A stretch of DNA of 18,020 nt from Archaeoglobaceae archaeon (GTDB taxonomy: Archaea > Halobacteriota > Archaeoglobi > Archaeoglobales > Archaeoglobaceae). The stretch lies in the NCBI GenBank assembly GCA_025059545.1, contig JANXDJ010000025.1, positions 1-18,020 of the forward strand, read 5' to 3'. Positions 13,778 to 18,020 of the stretch are shown in pieces. Each line of letters starts with the position of its first letter. Within the stretch, counting starts at the first letter, position 1. Both the position numbers and the translations under genes were made by a program. The notes beneath the pieces are model-generated. The model was given only the letters and a program-made list of their open reading frames with translations, did not search any database and had not been told where the DNA came from.

Positions 13778-14662
13778 ATGCTTGAAGTCGATCTTTGCGG
13801 TATTAAACTCAAAAATCCGCTTATACTTGCAAGCGGAGTTCTTGGAAGCTACTCTTATTCTCTTAACGAATTAGCTAAGGAAGCTGGAGCGGTTGTAACA
13901 AAGTCTGTAGGCATTGAGGGTAGAGAGGGTTATAAGAATCCTACAGTTATAAATTGGAAATGTGGTTTGATAAACGCTGTTGGCTTGGCATCTCCTCCTG
14001 CAGAGATCTTCGCAGAAGAACTCAAGAATTTCAATAAAGCCTGTCCTTTAATCGTGAGTCTTTATGGAAAAAGTCCTCAGGATTTTTCTAAGCTTGCAGA
14101 AATTTTTGAAATTGCAGATGCATTTGAATTAAATCTGAGCTGTCCACACGTCAAAGGAGCGGGAATGGATATTGGGAAAGATCTGGAGCTTTCCTGTGAA
14201 ATTGTTAAGGCTATGAAAGAAGCAACTGCAAAGCCTGTGATCGCAAAGCTTTCCGCCATGCATGAATACGTCAAACTTGCAAAGGAACTTGAAAATGCAG
14301 GAGCAGATGCGATTGCAATTTCAAACACGATTCCGGGGATGAAAATTGACATAATTTCAAGAAAACCCGTGCTTAGCAACATAACAGGCGGAGTGAGTGG
14401 GCGAGCTATAAAGCCAATTGCATTGAAATGCGTTTTTGATCTTTATAAAGTCCTCGAGATTCCCATAGTTGGCTGTGGTGGGATTACAACTTTCGAAGAT
14501 GTGCTTGAGTTCATGATGGCTGGCGCAAGAGCTGTGCAGATAGGTTCGGCGGTTTATTATAGCAATAAGATCTTTTACAGTCTGAAAGAGAGTTTGGTAG
14601 CTTTTTTAAGGGCAAACGAGGTCAAAGTTTCCGATCTAATTGGAGTTGTTCACAATAAATAG
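13778..14662 (+). CDS. pyrD: Dihydroorotate dehydrogenase, class 1B-type catalytic subunit
   Basis: 294 residues, the length of PyrDB-type enzymes that oxidise dihydroorotate to orotate in pyrimidine synthesis. FMN-barrel motifs are visible: KNPLILASGVLGS (12-24), the Lys in VVTKSVG, NAVGLASPP, LNLSCPHVKG with the class-1 catalytic cysteine, IAKLSAM, AISNT, and the phosphate-binding GCGGITTFEDVLEFMMAGA, followed by QIGSAV. In class 1B enzymes electrons pass to an Fe-S/FAD partner, PyrK; no pyrK is present in this window. The ATG at 13778 is placed for a leaderless mRNA. The longest frame of the next gene would overlap the end of pyrD, but its better start lies 82 bases further on. Confidence 0.93.
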   Translation: MLEVDLCGIKLKNPLILASGVLGSYSYSLNELAKEAGAVVTKSVGIEGREGYKNPTVINWKCGLINAVGLASPPAEIFAEELKNFNKACPLIVSLYGKSPQDFSKLAEIFEIADAFELNLSCPHVKGAGMDIGKDLELSCEIVKAMKEATAKPVIAKLSAMHEYVKLAKELENAGADAIAISNTIPGMKIDIISRKPVLSNITGGVSGRAIKPIALKCVFDLYKVLEIPIVGCGGITTFEDVLEFMMAGARAVQIGSAVYYSNKIFYSLKESLVAFLRANEVKVSDLIGVVHNK

Positions 14663-14714
14663 CTTCTTTGATCCTTCATATACTTTTTCGAATTACATAA
14701 ATCAAACCGATAAA

Positions 14715-14724
14715 CTTTTATACC
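14715..14724 (+). promoter_or_regulatory. TATA box of the second symporter operon
   Basis: CTTTTATACC is centred about 25 bases before the ATG at 14745 and immediately precedes the palindrome at 14729-14746. Confidence 0.45.
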
Positions 14725-14728
14725 GAAT

Positions 14729-14746
14729 ATCGAACGATTGTTCGAT
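14729..14746. promoter_or_regulatory. Palindromic candidate operator at the symporter start site
   Basis: ATCGAAC (14729-14735) and GTTCGAT (14740-14746) are perfect 7-base inverted arms around GATT, an 18-base dyad. It runs from just after the TATA box to the start codon of the small membrane protein. The core CGAACGATTGTTCG has the layout of TetR-family operators. A repressor here would block transcription start. Confidence 0.55.
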
Positions 14747-14888
14747 GAAGGCTTTAGAGGGGTTAATAGTGGTTTTAGCGATGTGCGTTCCGTTTTTACT
14801 TATAAAAACTATGGATTTGACCACTTACGTATATTGGAGCCTCGTATCAGCAATTTATTTGGTATACATAGCCATATCGAGGTGGTAA
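14745..14888 (+). CDS. 47-residue membrane protein upstream of second symporter
   Basis: Two hydrophobic segments (about 4-21 and 26-44) separated by a short KTMDLTT loop and ending in ISRW. The frame is open further upstream into pyrD, but the ATG at 14745 matches a TATA box 25 bases away, and the upstream residues look non-coding. The stop is one base before the symporter ATG, and AGGTGG covers the junction, so the two proteins are co-translated. The arrangement mirrors the micropeptide/symporter pair at 11485-12995 and resembles the small partner proteins of pantothenate- or acetate-type symporters. A structural accessory role is likely but unproven. Confidence 0.65.
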   Translation: MKALEGLIVVLAMCVPFLLIKTMDLTTYVYWSLVSAIYLVYIAISRW

Positions 14889-14889
14889 C

Positions 14890-16254
14890 ATGCTGATGCT
14901 TTATGCACTGCTAATATACGCAGTAATCGGGACGATCATAGCGATTTTTGCAAAAAGAAAAGTCTCGACAGACGAGGACTACTACATCGGTGGCAGGAAT
15001 GTGAGCGGAATCGTGTCTGCTTTGACTTACGCAGCAACCACTTACTCCGCCTTCATGATGGTTGGTCTCGTTGGTTTAACTTACCTTTCAGGCGTCGGGG
15101 CTTTAGGATTTGAGCTCTTTTATCTCGTTGGCACTCTCTTGCTTCTATCCTACTATGCTCCAAAAATTTGGAGAATGGGCAAGGAGAAAGGCTTGATAAC
15201 TCCCGGAGATCTCGTTGCAAGCAGATACGGTGAATTAACTGCAAAGATCATGGCTATTGTTGTTGCAATTGCCTTGATTCCATATACTTCCATTCAATTC
15301 GTAGGCATATCATTCCTGCTTGGTAATGCGATGAGTTTTGAAGCAGGAGTAGTTCTTTCAGCAATAATAATAGCTCTATGGGCTCTTCTCGGCGGACTTA
15401 GGAGTGTTGCATGGACTGATGCAGTCTTTGGACTTTTCATGCTATCAATGGCAATAATTGCAGTATTCTATGCCTTTTCAATGTTCCCAAGCACTCCGGA
15501 ATTTTCAAAGCTTGGAGAACTTATGTATGTTCCAAATTCCTTCTGGACACCTTTAACCTTCATCTCATTCACATTGCCATGGTTCTTCTTTGCTTTAACG
15601 AATCCGCAGGTATTACAGAGATTATTCATTCCGAAAGACGAAAAAAGCCTAAGGAGAATGGTGATACTTTTCGGTGTCTTTGGATTCATTTACACAATCC
15701 TCGTAACTTTGCTTGGACTCATTCTAAGGCTTCTTGAAAAGGAAGGAATATTTCCACTGGTTAAAAATAGGGATCTCGTTACTCCTACTTTCCTAAATAT
15801 GATTCCCGAATGGCTTAGCATTGCAATAGGCTTGAGCATATTCGCAGCAGCTATTACCACTGCGAACTCCATCGTGCTAACGCTTTCTTCGATGTTCTCG
15901 AGAGACCTGCTAAAGAACAGAAGTGTTTTAGCGGGTAGACTTTTCGTTGTTGCAATAACCTCAGCAGTAGCAATTTTTGCAATTCAAAAACCTGCCTATA
16001 TTGTTGACTTGGCTGTTATGAGTTCAACGATCCTTCTATGTCAGCTTCCGCTATTTTTAGGGATTTTCCATTACAACATTGGTGGTAGAATTTCTGCGAA
16101 TGTAACGCTCATTGCGGGATTCTCTACAGCTATAGTAATGCTCTACACAAAGGCGACCTTTGGAATTCCAGTAAGCGTATGGGTTCTTCTAATCTCCTTC
16201 ACAGCTTTCTTCCTAACCGCAATTCTGGAGAAAAGATTTAAAGTTCAGAACTAA
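14890..16254 (+). CDS. Sodium:solute symporter (SSS family), second copy
   Basis: A 454-residue carrier with about 13 hydrophobic segments. The SSS signatures are STDEDYYIGGRNVSG (first loop), TYAATTYSAFMMVGLVG, LRSVAWTDAVFG, and a TM8-like AAAITTANSIVLTLSSMFSRDLL (about 320-342) carrying candidate Na+-site Ser/Thr residues. It imports an unidentified organic solute (proline-, pantothenate- and carboxylate-type carriers all share this layout) with Na+. It is clearly not a recent duplicate of the first symporter, since the two differ throughout. A T8 run directly after the stop (16255-16262) can terminate the transcript. Control probably acts through the palindrome in front of the preceding small gene. 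Confidence 0.9.
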   Translation: MLMLYALLIYAVIGTIIAIFAKRKVSTDEDYYIGGRNVSGIVSALTYAATTYSAFMMVGLVGLTYLSGVGALGFELFYLVGTLLLLSYYAPKIWRMGKEKGLITPGDLVASRYGELTAKIMAIVVAIALIPYTSIQFVGISFLLGNAMSFEAGVVLSAIIIALWALLGGLRSVAWTDAVFGLFMLSMAIIAVFYAFSMFPSTPEFSKLGELMYVPNSFWTPLTFISFTLPWFFFALTNPQVLQRLFIPKDEKSLRRMVILFGVFGFIYTILVTLLGLILRLLEKEGIFPLVKNRDLVTPTFLNMIPEWLSIAIGLSIFAAAITTANSIVLTLSSMFSRDLLKNRSVLAGRLFVVAITSAVAIFAIQKPAYIVDLAVMSSTILLCQLPLFLGIFHYNIGGRISANVTLIAGFSTAIVMLYTKATFGIPVSVWVLLISFTAFFLTAILEKRFKVQN

Positions 16255-16262
16255 TTTTTTTT
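16255..16262 (+). terminator. Oligo-T terminator after the second symporter
   Basis: Eight consecutive T bases immediately follow the symporter's TAA, a typical archaeal terminator. They also lie directly before the next ATG. Confidence 0.4.
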
Positions 16263-16436
16263 ATGGCAAGAATAGAGAATATCTACTGTGCAAGATGCGG
16301 CTCGGAGTTCGATTTAGATGTGAAGAGAACAACAAGCTATTCCGCTCCATTGCATATTCCGAATTTATACTGCCCATTTTGCGGTAGTAGAAGGTTGACG
16401 AAAAAGAAAGGGATTTTTTCAAAGATAGATTTTTAG
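16263..16436 (+). CDS. 57-residue zinc-ribbon protein
   Basis: The ATG at 16263 opens 57 codons with two knuckles, CARCG (9-13) and CPFCG (37-41), the spacing of a treble-clef/zinc-ribbon. A very basic C-terminus follows (RRLTKKKG...SKIDF). Such small ribbons bind Zn and often nucleic acid or a protein partner; the function here is unknown. A TATA-like AGATTTAAAG (about 16234-16243) lies about 25 bases upstream inside the symporter's last codons, implying a leaderless mRNA. The 3' end overlaps the convergent 75-codon gene by four bases. The coding pattern (paired cysteines, clean stop) makes it a credible gene despite its size. Confidence 0.7.
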   Translation: MARIENIYCARCGSEFDLDVKRTTSYSAPLHIPNLYCPFCGSRRLTKKKGIFSKIDF

Positions 16437-16660
16437 AGACTTATTTCAATATCTTTAGAAATTCTTTCCAATCCTCTTTTCTCCATTCCCGCAAGTGTTG
16501 GCGAGGTTTTTATACTGACCAAATCTGATGCATTGAGGATATCTCTACAGAATAGAAGTAATCTTACCACTTCGACGTCATCGAGCTTTAAAAGTAGGGT
16601 GTTTGGTATTAATTTTTCATATATCCAATTTTTGAGATTTTCAGTATTGATTCCCATCAT
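16433..16660 (-). CDS. 75-residue protein coupled to DNA methyltransferase
   Basis: Unrecognised. A small helical protein, MMGINTENLKNWIYEKL, then LKLDDVEVVRLLLFCRDIL and a polar C-terminus ending in KDIEISL. The first ATG overlaps the TGA of the methyltransferase gene (bases 16657-16660), and GAGGT lies a few bases upstream, so its translation is coupled to the methyltransferase. No nuclease motif (PD-ExK, HNH, GIY-YIG) is visible. It could be a methyltransferase partner, an antitoxin-like regulator, or the N-terminal stump of a lost restriction enzyme. The length does not favour an intact endonuclease. Confidence 0.55.
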   Translation of the reverse strand: MMGINTENLKNWIYEKLIPNTLLLKLDDVEVVRLLLFCRDILNASDLVSIKTSPTLAGMEKRGLERISKDIEISL

Positions 16661-17949
16661 TTCGACCTCTTTAAAACAACTAAGTGCTCTGTTTCCATTC
16701 TGCTATCTTCTATTCCAGAAGCGGGATTAATCTCTGAGTCAAACATTACTCTTGTTACTATTTGATCCACATAGGTTATCTCGTGTTTCCACCCATATTC
16801 TTGAAGTTGCTCAATGATTATTTCATCGATTGGAATTCTCATAGCTCTGACTTTTGCTTGTCCAACGAAGATGCACATTCTTTCATTTATTTTCTCACCA
16901 AGTCTTTCAAATGCTCCAAGAATTGCATTAAAGTATCGATCGTATAATTTTAACAAATGTTCCTCTTTTATTCTATCTCGGAATTTGTAAAATGTCGGAG
17001 ATAGAATTTCTATTTTTCTAACCTCTCGATATGGGATCTCCTTTTTGCTTAACTCACGAATGGTCTTCTCACTATGCCCGAGCCAAAAAAGTTCGAGTTT
17101 TGTCGATCTTATATATTCCTGAGCTTGTAGATAGGGGGGAGAGGTTATCAAAAGTTCTGCATCTCTTTCTAATTGTGTTTCCAGTGTATCTATTCCTGAC
17201 AGAATTCTGCAATCCACATCCTTAGGCTTCATTCTATTATATTCCACGATCTTTTTTAGTAAAATTCTAATCTCTTCTTCAAGCATATTGTAGAACTTTT
17301 CCTTCCAATTAATTTTCAAAAGCCCTGATATTTTATTTTTTGAGTATTTGGACTTGTAAAGCTTATGAACTTTCTCATCCACATAGGAAAAGTATTTTGT
17401 TACTTTCATCAAAGGAATGAGCAGAGCATATTTCTGATCAGTTTCAATGCTGTGAGCATATCCCCAACTCTTAGATAACAGATCTAAAAATTCCTCCGGG
17501 AACCAATATTCTAAATTTGACCATTTTGGCAAGAATTCTTCAGAAGATTTTTTAATTTCCGAGATGAGATCATAGAGATTCATTTCGATAGGTTTAGAAA
17601 TTGAAGTATCGTGGAGAATTTCGAGAATAGGATTTAGATCCCAAAGTTCGTAATCAAAGCCATAAACTCTTGAAACAACACCTGTGGTGCCATAACCAGC
17701 AAAAGGATCGAAAACCCTCATTCCGGGATTTGCATACTTCTTTAGAATATAAGCGATTACTTGTGGGATGAACTTAGCGGGATACTTGTAGATGGCAAAA
17801 GTCGCAAAAGTTGTGCTCGGAATTTCAGGAACAGAGTTTCTAAAAAGAATATTCACTTTCTTTTCCTCCTCTTCTTGATTTAGCTTTGTTTGCTTGAATT
17901 GCACATTAAATGGTTTTTTAAGATTTATTAAATTTTTCTTTGATGGCAT
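16657..17949 (-). CDS. DNA methyltransferase (amino-group, TSPPY type)
   Basis: A 430-residue S-adenosylmethionine-dependent DNA methyltransferase. In order: KYPAKFIPQVI (55-65, motif X-like), VFDPFAGYGTTG (79-90, motif I, SAM binding), a long variable segment of about 175 residues that may hold the target-recognition region, then LLITSPPYLQAQEY (266-279, motif IV, catalytic; TSPPY is common in N4-cytosine enzymes and also in some N6-adenine enzymes). Motif I precedes motif IV with the recognition region between them, as in the alpha class. The ATG at 17949 has an AT-rich promoter with a palindrome. No restriction endonuclease is seen next to it, only a 75-codon gene coupled at its end. It may be a solitary methylase, or its partner may lie upstream of the window edge. 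The target site is unknown. Confidence 0.85.
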   Translation of the reverse strand: MPSKKNLINLKKPFNVQFKQTKLNQEEEEKKVNILFRNSVPEIPSTTFATFAIYKYPAKFIPQVIAYILKKYANPGMRVFDPFAGYGTTGVVSRVYGFDYELWDLNPILEILHDTSISKPIEMNLYDLISEIKKSSEEFLPKWSNLEYWFPEEFLDLLSKSWGYAHSIETDQKYALLIPLMKVTKYFSYVDEKVHKLYKSKYSKNKISGLLKINWKEKFYNMLEEEIRILLKKIVEYNRMKPKDVDCRILSGIDTLETQLERDAELLITSPPYLQAQEYIRSTKLELFWLGHSEKTIRELSKKEIPYREVRKIEILSPTFYKFRDRIKEEHLLKLYDRYFNAILGAFERLGEKINERMCIFVGQAKVRAMRIPIDEIIIEQLQEYGWKHEITYVDQIVTRVMFDSEINPASGIEDSRMETEHLVVLKRSK

Positions 17950-17953
17950 CTAC

Positions 17954-17974
17954 GGATAAGAAAATTTTTTATCC
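17954..17974. promoter_or_regulatory. Inverted repeat in the methyltransferase promoter
   Basis: GGATAA (17954-17959) and TTATCC (17969-17974) flank GAAAATTTT. The dyad covers the likely TATA region (minus-strand ATAAAAAATTTT) and ends five bases before the ATG at 17949. It could be an operator for control of methylase expression or a simple AT-rich coincidence. Bases 17975-18020 show nothing recognisable. Confidence 0.35.
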
Positions 17975-18020
17975 TTCTAATACAACAACCCTTGTGCGAA
18001 TCTACGTTCTCGACTCCACT

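Noticed and set aside
14640..14744. Upstream extension of the small membrane protein into pyrD
   Set aside because: The TATA box and palindrome lie inside the extension, and the extra 35 residues are polar and unlike the membrane protein.
1..18020. CRISPR arrays, insertion sequences, long direct repeats, rRNA
   Set aside because: None were seen on reading; no regularly spaced repeats, transposase motifs or terminal inverted repeats were recognised.

Overview
The window looks like a chromosomal segment of a hyperthermophilic euryarchaeon, most likely a member of the Archaeoglobales (Archaeoglobus, Geoglobus or Ferroglobus type). This rests on an Alba chromatin protein and a DUF371 gene. It also rests on tungsten-type aldehyde:ferredoxin oxidoreductase, acyl-CoA ligase and Na+/solute symporter genes, frequent GTG/TTG starts, GGTGA-type ribosome sites, and TATA boxes about 25 bases before start codons (leaderless mRNAs). 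The assignment is inference from gene content; no species can be read from the sequence.

Region by region. (1) 1-32: 5' part of a minus-strand tRNA gene cut by the window edge. (2) 144-3362: a membrane-anchored Zn-dependent phospholipase C-like protein, convergent with a MATE + ACR3 (arsenite) efflux operon. (3) 3363-3663: a gene-poor scar that appears to hold a decayed fragment of a succinyl-CoA ligase alpha subunit gene. (4) 3664-6938: the most unusual part, an AT-rich plus-strand operon of a polytopic membrane protein, a DUF1257/Ycf35-like protein, a DUF2997-like protein, a 42-codon gene with a very strong ribosome site, and a Ycf46-like AAA+ ATPase. The ATPase frame breaks by -1 at an A8 run that contains the canonical slippery heptamer A_AAA_AAA. 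(5) 7022-7140: a TATA-driven short transcript candidate with a stem-loop, then a bidirectional AT-palindrome terminator. (6) 7146-12995: a catabolic block of iron-type alcohol dehydrogenase, divergent aldehyde:ferredoxin oxidoreductase, phenylacetate-CoA-ligase-type enzyme, a 29-residue membrane peptide and a Na+/solute symporter. Together they could convert an alcohol to aldehyde to acid to acyl-CoA and import the acid. (7) 12951-14662: Alba + DUF371 on the minus strand, divergent from pyrD. (8) 14745-16254: a second symporter, also preceded by a tiny membrane protein, with a near-perfect palindrome across its start site. (9) 16263-17949: a zinc-ribbon microprotein, then a minus-strand DNA methyltransferase coupled to a 75-residue protein, without a visible restriction enzyme.

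Most operon calls rest on visible stop/start overlaps (ATGA) and on TATA boxes. Substrates of the transporters, AOR, dehydrogenase and ligase cannot be fixed from sequence alone. The Ycf46/DUF1257/DUF2997 assignments are family recognition from memory and should be confirmed by profile search.
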